From Natronomonas sp. (GTDB lineage: Archaea > Halobacteriota > Halobacteria > Halobacteriales > Haloarculaceae), in contig NZ_JAQCNO010000004.1 in the NCBI RefSeq assembly GCF_028274965.1, forward strand, positions 1-47,514: 47,514 nucleotides of DNA. The letters run 5' to 3'. Every line of letters starts with the position of its first letter. Position 1 is the first letter of the stretch. Under the pieces are notes generated by a model. That model worked only from the letters and a program-made list of their open reading frames with translations, was not told the origin of the DNA and searched no databases. The position numbers and the translations under genes are program-made. This document shows positions 8,358 to 15,825 of the stretch, piece after piece.

Positions 8358-9587
8358 CTACTCCTGTGCGAGTTCGAACGCCGCGGAGGCGAGCGTGTTC
8401 GCCGACTTGTAACAGTCCTCCCAGGAGGTGTACTCGTCCTCGTTGTGGCTCTTGCCGTTCTCGCTGACGGCGAACACCATCGCGGTGTCACAGACCGAGT
8501 CGGCGTGGGTCGCGTCGTGGCCCGCGCCGCTGAAAACGCGCATCGCGTCGTACCCGAGCGACTCGGTCGCGTCCTCGACGGCGTCGACACAGCGGTCGGC
8601 GAAGTACACCGGATCGGCGTCCATCCGGTCTTCGTGTTCCCACTCGACGCCCTCTCGTTCGGCCGCCGCCGCGGCCTCCGCGAGGACGTGGTCGTAGGCC
8701 TTCTCGAGGACCTCGCTGGTCGGGTCCCTGACCCCCCAGGTGAACGTCACCTCCTCCGGGATGATGTTGATCGAGTTCGGCTGTACGTCGACGTAGCCGA
8801 CGGTCCCGACGGTCCGATCGCCGAGCGTCCCCGGGAGCCGCCGGATCTGCGTGATGACGTCGGCGGCGGGCACGAGCGCGTCGCTCCGGTGGTGCATCGG
8901 CGTCGGCCCCGAGTGGTCCGCCTCGCCGCGGTAGGTGATCGCGCCCCACTTGAAGCCGACGATGCCGGTCACGATCCCGACGCTCTTGTCGTTTTCCTCG
9001 AGGTACGGCCCCTGCTCGACGTGGAGCTCTAAGTACGAGTCGTACTCGGCGGCGGGTTCGGCCGGCTGTTGTCCCTTGTACCCGATCCGTTCGAGTTCGG
9101 ACTCGAGGGTGTTGCCGTCCGTGTCGGTCTTGGCGTACTCCTCGTCGATGTCGTGGGCGCCGGCCCAGACGCCGCTTCCCTGCATCGCGGGCTGGAACCG
9201 CGAGCCCTCCTCGTTGGTCCAGTTGACGATCTCGATCGGGCGGGTGGTCGTGATGTCGCGGTCGTTGAGCTCCCTGACGAACTCGAGGGCGGAGATCACG
9301 CCCAACGCGCCGTCGTAGATACCGCCGTACGGCTGGGAGTCGAGGTGCGAGCCGACCATCACCGGCTCCCCCGACTCCTCGCCGTCCCGGCGGCCGAACA
9401 TGTTCCCGAACTCGTCGATGCGGACGTCGAGACCGGCCTCTTCCATCCGCTCGAGGAACCAGTCTCTGATCCGCTTGTCGTCGTCGCTGAGCGCGAGTCG
9501 GTGCAGGCCCCCGCCGTCGGTGCCGCCGATCTCGGCTTGCTCTTTCATCGTCGAGACGAACCGTTCCTCGTTCAGTTCCAGCGCCAT
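8358..9587 (-). CDS. M20 family hydrolase, N-carbamoyl-amino-acid hydrolase/allantoate amidohydrolase type, 409 aa
   Basis: Binuclear-metal amidohydrolase of the M20 carbamoylase group (AmaB/HyuC, AllC). Metal ligands and catalytic residues are visible: GSHLDS (His81), YDGALG (Asp92), NEEGSRF (Glu126-Glu127), ELHVEQGP (His189) and the C-terminal SGAGHDA and SHNEDE. The ELHVEQGP and SHNEDE signatures fit carbamoylases rather than peptidases. It would hydrolyse N-carbamoyl amino acids or beta-ureido acids to the amino acid, CO2 and ammonia. This is the step after hydantoinase or dihydropyrimidinase, both present in the window. It is convergent with hyuB. Its own TATA-like box (9611-9620) precedes it. 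Confidence 0.9.
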   Translation of the reverse strand: MALELNEERFVSTMKEQAEIGGTDGGGLHRLALSDDDKRIRDWFLERMEEAGLDVRIDEFGNMFGRRDGEESGEPVMVGSHLDSQPYGGIYDGALGVISALEFVRELNDRDITTTRPIEIVNWTNEEGSRFQPAMQGSGVWAGAHDIDEEYAKTDTDGNTLESELERIGYKGQQPAEPAAEYDSYLELHVEQGPYLEENDKSVGIVTGIVGFKWGAITYRGEADHSGPTPMHHRSDALVPAADVITQIRRLPGTLGDRTVGTVGYVDVQPNSINIIPEEVTFTWGVRDPTSEVLEKAYDHVLAEAAAAAEREGVEWEHEDRMDADPVYFADRCVDAVEDATESLGYDAMRVFSGAGHDATHADSVCDTAMVFAVSENGKSHNEDEYTSWEDCYKSANTLASAAFELAQE

Positions 9588-9610
9588 GGCCCCGATTTCA
9601 TCTCACTCGG

Positions 9611-9620
9611 TAATTAATAT
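9611..9620 (-). promoter_or_regulatory. TATA-like box of the M20 hydrolase
   Basis: atattaatta on the reverse strand, 24-33 nt before the ATG at 9587. Confidence 0.55.
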
Positions 9621-9679
9621 TCGTATGTCCCACCCGACGGACCCGAGGCCCCGACGGCGCGCTCGCCCGCGTTCGCTTT

Positions 9680-11233
9680 TTATTCACCCCCCTCGCGGAA
9701 CCGCTCGAACGCGGCGCCGATAGCGAGCGTCTCGGCGTCCTCGTAGTGTCCACACGCGAACTGGATCCCGACGGGAAGCCCGTCGATCCGGCCCGCGGGG
9801 ACGGTGACCGCCGGGACGCCGGCGATGTCCGCGGGGCGGGTGTTGACCGCCAGCGGCGGGGGCGCGTCCCCGCCGGCCGACGAGTACGAGTGCGGCGACC
9901 ACTCGCCCAACTCCGGGGCGGTCACCGGCATCGTCGGGGTCACCACGGCGTCGTGACCCTCCAGGGCGGACGCGAACTGCTCGGTGAACGCGCGGCGGAC
10001 GTTTCTGGCGGCGACGTAGTGGCGCGCGTCGGCCCCCTCGATGAGGTGGCTCCCCTCGATCGCCTTGCGCCGAACGACGGGGCCGAACGACCGCGCCGGG
10101 TCCCCGATCCCCGCAGCCGCGGCGCGGTGCCACTCGGGATCGATCGGCCCGCGGCTCGCCAGCGGCGCGCCCGAGAGCCGAAGCGACGTCGCGAACTCGA
10201 CGTTCGTGATCGCGTTCCAGACGTCGACGGCCTCGGAGAACAGCGGAACGGAGACGGACGCGACGCTCGCCCCGGCTCGCTCCATCGCGTCGATCCGCTC
10301 GCGGACGTGCGAGCCGACCGCGTCGCTGACGTGCGGGCCGAAAAACTCCGCGGGAACGGCGAGCGAGAGATCCTCGATCGACGGCGGGTCCTCGACGGCC
10401 CCGGCCGCCGACCGATCGATCCGCCCCGCGGCGGCCGTCGCCCCGTCGCGCTGGTCGAACCCGACGAGCGCATCGAACACGGACGCGGCGGTCGAAACGT
10501 CCGCGGCGAACTGTCCGACGTGATCGAGCGAGTACGCCAACTCGACGACGCCGAACCGCGAAACGACGCCCCACGTCGGCTTGAAGCCGACCAGCCCGCA
10601 AAACGACGCCGGGATGCGGACGCTCCCGCCGGTGTCGGTCCCGAGCGCCGCGTCCGCGTCGCCCGCGGCGACCGCGGCGGCGCTTCCCGAGGAGGAGCCG
10701 CCGGCGACGCGGTCGGTGTCGACCGGGTTCGGCGTCGGCCCGAACGCGCTCGTCTCGCTCGTCGGTCCGTACGCGAGCTCGTCCATGTTCGTCTTGCCGA
10801 TCAACCGCGCGCCAGCGTCGAGGAGCCGCTCGACGACGGCCGCGTCACACCCCGGAACCGCGTCCTCAAACACCGCCGAACCGCATGTCATCGGGACCCC
10901 GGCGACGGCGATGTTGTCCTTGAGCGCGACGTCGAGCCCCGAGAGCGCCCCGGCACCGCCCGATCGCTCGAAGCGAGCGAGAAACGCGTTGTGCTCGCCG
11001 GGCTCCGAGCGGGTCGTCTCGACGTCGAACGCCGCCCGGTCCGATCCGGGGGCGTATTCGGCGGCGTTTGCCGCCAGCCTGTCGTACCCCTTGAGCCCGC
11101 TCGATACCTCCTCGGCGATCCGCTCGGCCTCGGTCTCTGAGAGGTCGATCCCCAGCCGCGAGCCGTGCGCTATCACGTCGGTTCGGCGGATCGCGCGTCC
11201 GCGTTCGTGTTCGCGTTCGTGTGTATCGGTCAT
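9680..11233 (-). CDS. amidase signature family enzyme (GatA-like), 517 aa
   Basis: Amidase of the Ser-cisSer-Lys family. The triad regions are visible: Lys105 in ALKDN, the GGSSSGSAAA loop (about 179-187) holding the cis-Ser, and the nucleophile Ser204 in GTDTGGSVRIPAS. It hydrolyses a carboxamide to acid and ammonia. It is longer and more divergent than core GatA and has no gatB or gatC beside it, so it is probably a catabolic amidase rather than the tRNA amidotransferase. It lies 81 nt downstream of the acyl-CoA dehydrogenase on the same strand and may be co-transcribed with it. The first ~14 residues contain a His-Glu-Arg repeat encoded by a short tandem repeat, so a later start is possible. 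Confidence 0.85.
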   Translation of the reverse strand: MTDTHEREHERGRAIRRTDVIAHGSRLGIDLSETEAERIAEEVSSGLKGYDRLAANAAEYAPGSDRAAFDVETTRSEPGEHNAFLARFERSGGAGALSGLDVALKDNIAVAGVPMTCGSAVFEDAVPGCDAAVVERLLDAGARLIGKTNMDELAYGPTSETSAFGPTPNPVDTDRVAGGSSSGSAAAVAAGDADAALGTDTGGSVRIPASFCGLVGFKPTWGVVSRFGVVELAYSLDHVGQFAADVSTAASVFDALVGFDQRDGATAAAGRIDRSAAGAVEDPPSIEDLSLAVPAEFFGPHVSDAVGSHVRERIDAMERAGASVASVSVPLFSEAVDVWNAITNVEFATSLRLSGAPLASRGPIDPEWHRAAAAGIGDPARSFGPVVRRKAIEGSHLIEGADARHYVAARNVRRAFTEQFASALEGHDAVVTPTMPVTAPELGEWSPHSYSSAGGDAPPPLAVNTRPADIAGVPAVTVPAGRIDGLPVGIQFACGHYEDAETLAIGAAFERFREGGE

Positions 11234-11314
11234 CGGTCGGGTTCGTCGTTCGTCTTCGGTCTTCGGCCTTTGCTCTCCGATCGCGTCCGTCCCTCGACGG
11301 GGGCGTTCGGCGGG

Positions 11315-12520
11315 TCAGTACGACCGCGGGAGGTCGAGCGCGTTCTCGCCGATGTAGTTCAGCGCCAGTTCCTGTGCGATCGGGACGAGCCTGGTCAGGC
11401 GGGCCTCCCGGAGGTACCGCTCGACGTCGTACTCGCGGGCGACGCCGAACCCGCCGTGGGCCTGGACGGCGATGTCGGCCGCCTCGTGGCAGGCCTCCGC
11501 GGCGAGGAACTTTGCGAGGTTCGCCTGGACGCCGCCGTCGGTCCGCTCGCTCGTCTCCAGGCGTCCGGCCGCGTTGTACACGACCTCCTTTGCCGCCTGG
11601 ACCCGCGCGTACGCCTTCGCGAGCGGGTGTTGGATCGCCTGGTTCGTGCCGATCTTCCGACCGAAGACCTCCCGTTGGTCCGCGTACTCCGTGCCGCGTT
11701 CCAAGGCGAGCTCCCCAAGCCCGATGCACTCGGCTGCGATGACGAGCCGTTCCTCGTTGAGGCCGTCCAAGAGCTGATAGAAGCCGTTGTCACGCTCGCC
11801 GACGAGGGCCGACTCGGGCACGCGGAGGTCCTCGAACCACAGCTCGAAGGCGTGGACCGCGTTGCTCGCCGTCTTCTCGATCGGCTCCATCTGGAGGGTG
11901 CCCCGATCGAACGCCTCCTCGACGTCGACGAGAAACATCGAGAGCCCCTGAGTCCGTTTCTCGACGTCCGCCTTCGGCGTCGTCCGCGCGATGACCAACG
12001 CGTAGTCGGTCTGATCGACCCGCGAGGTCCAGATCTTCTGTCCGTTGATGACGTACCCGTCGCCGTCCCGCTCGGCCCGCGTCTCGATCGACAGCGAGTC
12101 CGACCCGGCGTTCGGCTCGGTGAGCGCCAGCGACTGCACGGCGGCCTCGCCGGTCGCCACCTCGGGCAGCAACTCGGCTTTCAGCTCCTCGCTTCCGTAC
12201 TTGACAAGCGGGACGCTGTTGTAGATCGTCCCGTGTATCGCCTGGGTCCCCGAAAAGCCGCCGCCGCCGGCCGCGACCTCCTCCATCATGACGACGACCT
12301 CCTCGGTCGTCATCCCGACGCCGCCGTACTCCTCGGGGATCAGTATCCCCAGCCACCCGCCGGCGGCGAGTTCGTCCACGAACGCCGCGGGGTACTCGCC
12401 CTCCCTGTCGCAGGTCCGCCAGTACTCGTCGTCGAAGTCGGTACAGACGTCCCGGACCGCGTTCTGCACGAGCTGTTGGGTCTCGGAGAGTTCGACGGAC
12501 CCGCGCAATCGAGATGCCAT
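11315..12520 (-). CDS. acyl-CoA dehydrogenase, 401 aa
   Basis: FAD-dependent acyl-CoA dehydrogenase that oxidises a CoA thioester at C2-C3 and passes electrons to ETF. The three-part fold is visible: N-terminal helices, a middle beta domain with LTEPNAGSD (about 133-141) and WTSRVDQ, and a C-terminal helical bundle with QAHGGFG. At the usual short-chain catalytic position (YEGT in many members) the sequence reads LVPI. Glu257 in GLNEERLV matches the position used by isovaleryl-CoA and long-chain dehydrogenases, so the enzyme is probably active with that alternative base. It has its own TATA box. The substrate is unknown, but a branched short acyl-CoA fits the base position. Confidence 0.9.
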   Translation of the reverse strand: MASRLRGSVELSETQQLVQNAVRDVCTDFDDEYWRTCDREGEYPAAFVDELAAGGWLGILIPEEYGGVGMTTEEVVVMMEEVAAGGGGFSGTQAIHGTIYNSVPLVKYGSEELKAELLPEVATGEAAVQSLALTEPNAGSDSLSIETRAERDGDGYVINGQKIWTSRVDQTDYALVIARTTPKADVEKRTQGLSMFLVDVEEAFDRGTLQMEPIEKTASNAVHAFELWFEDLRVPESALVGERDNGFYQLLDGLNEERLVIAAECIGLGELALERGTEYADQREVFGRKIGTNQAIQHPLAKAYARVQAAKEVVYNAAGRLETSERTDGGVQANLAKFLAAEACHEAADIAVQAHGGFGVAREYDVERYLREARLTRLVPIAQELALNYIGENALDLPRSY

Positions 12521-12541
12521 ACCGATCGGTCGGTCCCGAAC

Positions 12542-12550
12542 AATATAAAA
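12542..12550 (-). promoter_or_regulatory. TATA box of the acyl-CoA dehydrogenase
   Basis: ttttatatt on the reverse strand, 22-30 nt before the ATG at 12520. Confidence 0.6.
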
Positions 12551-12617
12551 TCGCCCGCCGGGCCGCCGCGGGTCGCGGCCCTTCGGGGTCGAAACCGGAG
12601 ACCGCGCGGTCGGCGGT

Positions 12618-13379
12618 TCAGACCTGCTCAGACAGGCTCGCCAACTCGACGCCGGCCTCCTCGAGGCGGCGGTGCGTCGCCTCGAGAACCTCGACCGCGT
12701 TCGGGTTGTCGCCGTGGATACAGATGCTGTCGGCCGGAACGTCGATCATCGTCCCGTCGACCGCCTCGAGTTCGCCCCGCGTTGCGATGCTGACGACGCG
12801 TTCGGCGACCTCCTCGGGCTCCTTGGCCGAAACCGACTTCTCGACGATGAGCGTCCGGTCCGGTCGGTAATCGATGTCGACGTACCCCTCGAAGACGGCG
12901 TCGAGGTCGTCGTACTCCGCGGCGACCTCGTAGATGTTCATGTCGGTCGCGAGGTAGACGAGTTCGGGATCGACCTCGAGGATCGCCTCCATGACGGCGC
13001 GGGCGTGCTCCTCGCTCGCGGAGAGCATCGAGTACATCGCGCCGTGGGGCTTGACGTGTTGAACGTCGACGCCGGCGTGCTCTGCGAACCCCATCAGCGC
13101 GCCGAGTTGGTACACGACGTAGTCGCGCACCTCCTCCGGGGTCGCGTCCATCTCCCGGCGGCCGAAGCCCATCATGTCGGGGAGCCCGGGGTGGACGCCG
13201 ACGCCGACGCCGTGTTCGGCGGCCAGCGAGACGGTCTCCCGGAGGACGTGGGGATCGCCGCCGTGGAACCCGGCGGCGACGTTCGCGGAACTGATGTAGG
13301 GCATGACCTCCTCGTCGCGCCCCATCGTGTAGTTCCCGAAGCTCTCGCCCATGTCGCAGTTGATATCGATCGTCGACAT
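12618..13379 (-). CDS. pxpA: 5-oxoprolinase subunit PxpA (LamB/YcsF family), 253 aa
   Basis: LamB/YcsF-family protein. PxpA works with PxpB and PxpC in bacteria as an ATP-dependent 5-oxoprolinase that opens pyroglutamate to glutamate. Landmarks are DINCDMGESFGNY at the start, ISSANVAAGFHGGDP (about 29-43), HPGLPDMMGFGRR, KPHGAMYS and ICIHGD near the end. The usual Cys in the xACGFHAGD signature is Ala here, and HPSYPD is HPGLPD. The start is set at 13379 because DINCDMGE must be N-terminal. The upstream open frame to 13739 overlaps the BCCP gene and is not family-like. It is the last gene of pxpB-pxpC-BCCP-pxpA, 89 nt after the BCCP. A weak TATA-like motif near 13403-13412 could give extra transcription. 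Confidence 0.88.
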   Translation of the reverse strand: MSTIDINCDMGESFGNYTMGRDEEVMPYISSANVAAGFHGGDPHVLRETVSLAAEHGVGVGVHPGLPDMMGFGRREMDATPEEVRDYVVYQLGALMGFAEHAGVDVQHVKPHGAMYSMLSASEEHARAVMEAILEVDPELVYLATDMNIYEVAAEYDDLDAVFEGYVDIDYRPDRTLIVEKSVSAKEPEEVAERVVSIATRGELEAVDGTMIDVPADSICIHGDNPNAVEVLEATHRRLEEAGVELASLSEQV

Positions 13380-13468
13380 ACGGGAGGGGTCGGCGCGTCC
13401 CGACTTGTATCTTCCGCGTGTCCGGGCTGGGGGGCTTCGATACGCCGCCGCGACCGCCGGTCGGACCG

Positions 13469-13714
13469 CTATGCGGTCTCGATCTCGATTACCTCGTCGC
13501 CCGCCTCGACGGCCTCCTCGTTCTCGAAGTTGATCGCGGCGATCGTCCCGTCGGTCGGCGCGTTGATGTCGTGGAAGTTCTTCATGACGCCGACCAGGCC
13601 GACCTTCTCGCCCTCTGTGACCTCGTCGCCGACCTCGACGAACGGCGGCTCCTCGGGGTCGGGCCGTCTGTAGAACACTCCTGGCATCGGGGCAGTCACG
13701 GATTCGGTTGCCAT
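13469..13714 (-). CDS. accB: biotin/lipoyl attachment domain protein (BCCP), 81 aa
   Basis: A minimal biotin carboxyl carrier-type domain without the N-terminal extension of bacterial AccB. It begins TAPMPGVFY, and the hairpin carries GVMKNFHDI with the candidate modified Lys45, then APTDGTI and GDEVIEIE. Canonical biotin domains read AMKM, so the flanks are changed (VMKN), though the Met-Lys pair is kept. It lies between pxpC (42 nt upstream) and pxpA (89 nt downstream) and has its own TATA-like box. A biotin carboxylase gene is divergent from the operon. It probably carries carboxybiotin for this set. A lipoyl-type modification is less likely but not excluded. Confidence 0.82.
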   Translation of the reverse strand: MATESVTAPMPGVFYRRPDPEEPPFVEVGDEVTEGEKVGLVGVMKNFHDINAPTDGTIAAINFENEEAVEAGDEVIEIETA

Positions 13715-13737
13715 ACGCGGCTTCCCGTTCCGCTGTC

Positions 13738-13745
13738 ATATATCG
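13738..13745 (-). promoter_or_regulatory. TATA-like box of the BCCP gene
   Basis: gatatatg on the reverse strand, 24-31 nt before the ATG at 13714, next to the pxpC stop. Confidence 0.5.
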
Positions 13746-13756
13746 TTACCGGGAAC

Positions 13757-14728
13757 TCACGGATCGAGGGACTCGACGATTGCCTCGAGGCGCTCGTTTC
13801 GGGCCGTTCTCGCCTCGACGGCCTCCTCTAACGTGACGGCCTCGAACGACACCGTCTCGTGGGTGCGCCGCTGTGCGAGGACGTCTCGATCGGTGCTGAT
13901 GACGGTCCCGACCGTCGCGTACCCGCCGCCGGTGACCGCATCGCGCATGACGACGATCGGCTGTTGCGGAAGCTGGATCGAGCCGATCGGGTAGCCGACG
14001 TCGACGACGTTCGAAGGGTCCGTTCCGGCGCCGAACGGCTGTTCGCGCTCGACGAAGTCCAACTCCGGCCCCTCGAGGCGGTACCCGACGCGGTCGGCCT
14101 CGGGGGTCACCGTCCACTCGGCGTCGGTGAGCTCCGCTCGGCTCTCGTCTGTCAGGCGGTAATCGAACAGGCCGACGATGACGCGCACCCCCTCCTCGGG
14201 GGCGACCCCGGCGACGCGTTCCTCGGCGACGCTGTTTCCGAGGACCGCCTCGGCGTCCGCCCCGCCGTCGCCGACCGGGAGTTCGTCGCCCTCCTGGAGC
14301 GTCCGGCCCTCGAGCCCGCCGATCCCGACGAGGGTGTACGTCGATCTGCTCCCCATCACCTCCGGCACGTCGATCCCGCCGGCGACGGCGAGGTAGGTCC
14401 GTGCGCCCTCCGTGGCGAACTCCGCGTCGAGCGTCTGGCCGGCCTCGACGCGGACCGCGCTGTACATCGGCACGGGCTCGCCGTCGAGTTCGACGGGCAT
14501 CTCCGCGCCGGTCAGAGCGATCACCGCGTCCTCGGTGAACTCGATCGTCGAGCCCTGATAGGTCATCTCGAGCGCCGCCGCGTCCTCGTCGTTGCCGACG
14601 AGCGCGTTCGCGACCCTATGTGAGAACTGGTCCATCGCGCCCGACGGCGGCATACCGATGTGGTACTGCCCGAACCGGCCGAGGTCCTGGACGGTCGTCG
14701 ACGTCCCGCCCTCGAGTATCCGCATCAT
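13757..14728 (-). CDS. pxpC: 5-oxoprolinase subunit PxpC (KipA, biotin-dependent carboxyltransferase family), 323 aa
   Basis: PxpC/KipA family protein, related to the C-terminal urea-carboxylase segment (allophanate hydrolase subunit 2) with a cyclophilin-like fold. It starts with ILEGGTSTTVQDLGRFG, followed by GMPPSGAMDQFSHR and NALVGN, all family hallmarks. Later are LTGAEMPV and RTYLAVAGGID. It forms the lactam-handling complex with PxpB. Its ATG overlaps the pxpB stop by 4 nt (ATGA at 14725-14728), so the two are coupled. A second in-frame ATG follows at once (14725). Length is usual. Confidence 0.92.
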   Translation of the reverse strand: MMRILEGGTSTTVQDLGRFGQYHIGMPPSGAMDQFSHRVANALVGNDEDAAALEMTYQGSTIEFTEDAVIALTGAEMPVELDGEPVPMYSAVRVEAGQTLDAEFATEGARTYLAVAGGIDVPEVMGSRSTYTLVGIGGLEGRTLQEGDELPVGDGGADAEAVLGNSVAEERVAGVAPEEGVRVIVGLFDYRLTDESRAELTDAEWTVTPEADRVGYRLEGPELDFVEREQPFGAGTDPSNVVDVGYPIGSIQLPQQPIVVMRDAVTGGGYATVGTVISTDRDVLAQRRTHETVSFEAVTLEEAVEARTARNERLEAIVESLDP

Positions 14729-15630
14729 TCGTACAACACCTCCGAGAGGCGCTCGTTGTACTCGTACGGCGACTCGAAGAACTCGTCGGGCTCGAACTCG
14801 GCCGTCGCCGTGTCGTACTCGTAGGTGCCGGCCTCGACCCGTTCGCGGACCGCGTCGTACTCCTCGCGGTCGACCGGGCGGTAGTTGAGGATGTCACCGG
14901 GGTTGGGGAAGACCATCGACTCCTCGAAGCCAGGGAGCTCCTGATCGACGTCGAGGACCTCGATCGGCGTTCGGCCGTACATCTGGTAGCCGCCGGCCCC
15001 CTGTACCGGGTAGATGACAGAGAAGGCGCCGCCGAAGCCGATCGTCCGGCTTGGGGTGTCGGTCCGGGGCTGTTTGTACTTCGGGACCTCCATTTGGTCC
15101 TCCTGTGGCACCATCTGGAAGCACCACGGCAGGCCCGGAACGAACCCGACCATCGTCACCATGTGCGGCGCCGAGACGAACGCGTCGATGAACGCCTCAA
15201 CGGAGTCGAACCCGTTGAGCTCCGCGGAGTACTCCAGATCCGTCGAGTCCGGCGTCTGGTGGCGGTCCCGGAACTCCATGAGCGTCTCGTGGGTCCAGGG
15301 GTCCCTGAACAGCACCGGCACGTCGATGATCCGCGTCTCCCAGGAGTACTCCTCGATGTCGGTCTCGGCGGCGATCTCGCGGAGCTCTCCGAGCACGGAC
15401 TCGGGGCGGATGACGTCCGGATCGAACTGCACCATGTACGACGCGTTCGCCGGCGCGATCTCGTTGATCCCCTCGATGTCCCGTTCGCGGATCTGCTGTG
15501 TGATCGCCATCGCCCTGAAGTTCGCGTCGAAGCTCATCGACTCGTCCAACTCCACGAAGACGTGGTCGTCCCCGCCGTGCTCGTAGCGCGCGTCGGGGAG
15601 CTCCGTCCGTTCTATTCGAGCGTCTGACAT
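14725..15630 (-). CDS. pxpB: 5-oxoprolinase subunit PxpB (KipI, allophanate hydrolase subunit 1 family), 301 aa
   Basis: PxpB/KipI family. Landmarks in the second half are FVPGLPWCFQMVP (typical GF.PGFPYL region), PRTDTPSRTI, YPVQGAGGYQMYGRTP and FPNPGDILNY. The N-terminal domain (about 20-115) carries the ELDES...FDANFRAMAI segment. The start at ATG 15630 gives a normal length for this long archaeal form. The frame is open to 15957 but that would cross the divergent promoter. A TATA box (tattaata) 28-35 nt upstream fits this start. First gene of the pxpB-pxpC-BCCP-pxpA set, divergent from the biotin carboxylase. Confidence 0.92.
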   Translation of the reverse strand: MSDARIERTELPDARYEHGGDDHVFVELDESMSFDANFRAMAITQQIRERDIEGINEIAPANASYMVQFDPDVIRPESVLGELREIAAETDIEEYSWETRIIDVPVLFRDPWTHETLMEFRDRHQTPDSTDLEYSAELNGFDSVEAFIDAFVSAPHMVTMVGFVPGLPWCFQMVPQEDQMEVPKYKQPRTDTPSRTIGFGGAFSVIYPVQGAGGYQMYGRTPIEVLDVDQELPGFEESMVFPNPGDILNYRPVDREEYDAVRERVEAGTYEYDTATAEFEPDEFFESPYEYNERLSEVLYE

Positions 15631-15657
15631 TAGTATGCCAGCGGTGACCACGAGAGG

Positions 15658-15665
15658 TATTAATA
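15658..15665 (-). promoter_or_regulatory. TATA box of the pxpB operon
   Basis: The palindromic tattaata lies 28-35 nt before the pxpB ATG at 15630. The 195-nt region to the divergent accC start holds no gene. Confidence 0.6.
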
Positions 15666-15794
15666 CTGCCGATGGGGCGGTCGGCGCCCCCTCCGGGACC
15701 GATCGCCGCGGCGATCGGGCCGCTCCCCGCGGGCGGTTCAAAGGTCGCTCTCTGCGGGCGGATCGGTGCCCGGCGTCCGCGGGGGACGTGGAAC

Positions 15795-15804
15795 AACTAA
15801 GTAC
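15795..15804 (+). promoter_or_regulatory. weak TATA-like box of the biotin carboxylase
   Basis: aactaagtac lies 22-31 nt before the ATG at 15826. It is weaker than the pxpB box in the same divergent region. Confidence 0.35.
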
Positions 15805-15825
15805 CGACTGCCCGATTACCCGACG

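Noticed and set aside
9680-11233. Amidase as GatA of the Glu-tRNA(Gln) amidotransferase
   Set aside because: No gatB or gatC nearby, extra length, and an acyl-CoA dehydrogenase neighbour point to a catabolic amidase.
11315-12520. Acyl-CoA dehydrogenase as inactive because the YEGT Glu is missing
   Set aside because: Glu257 occupies the alternative base position known in isovaleryl-CoA dehydrogenase.
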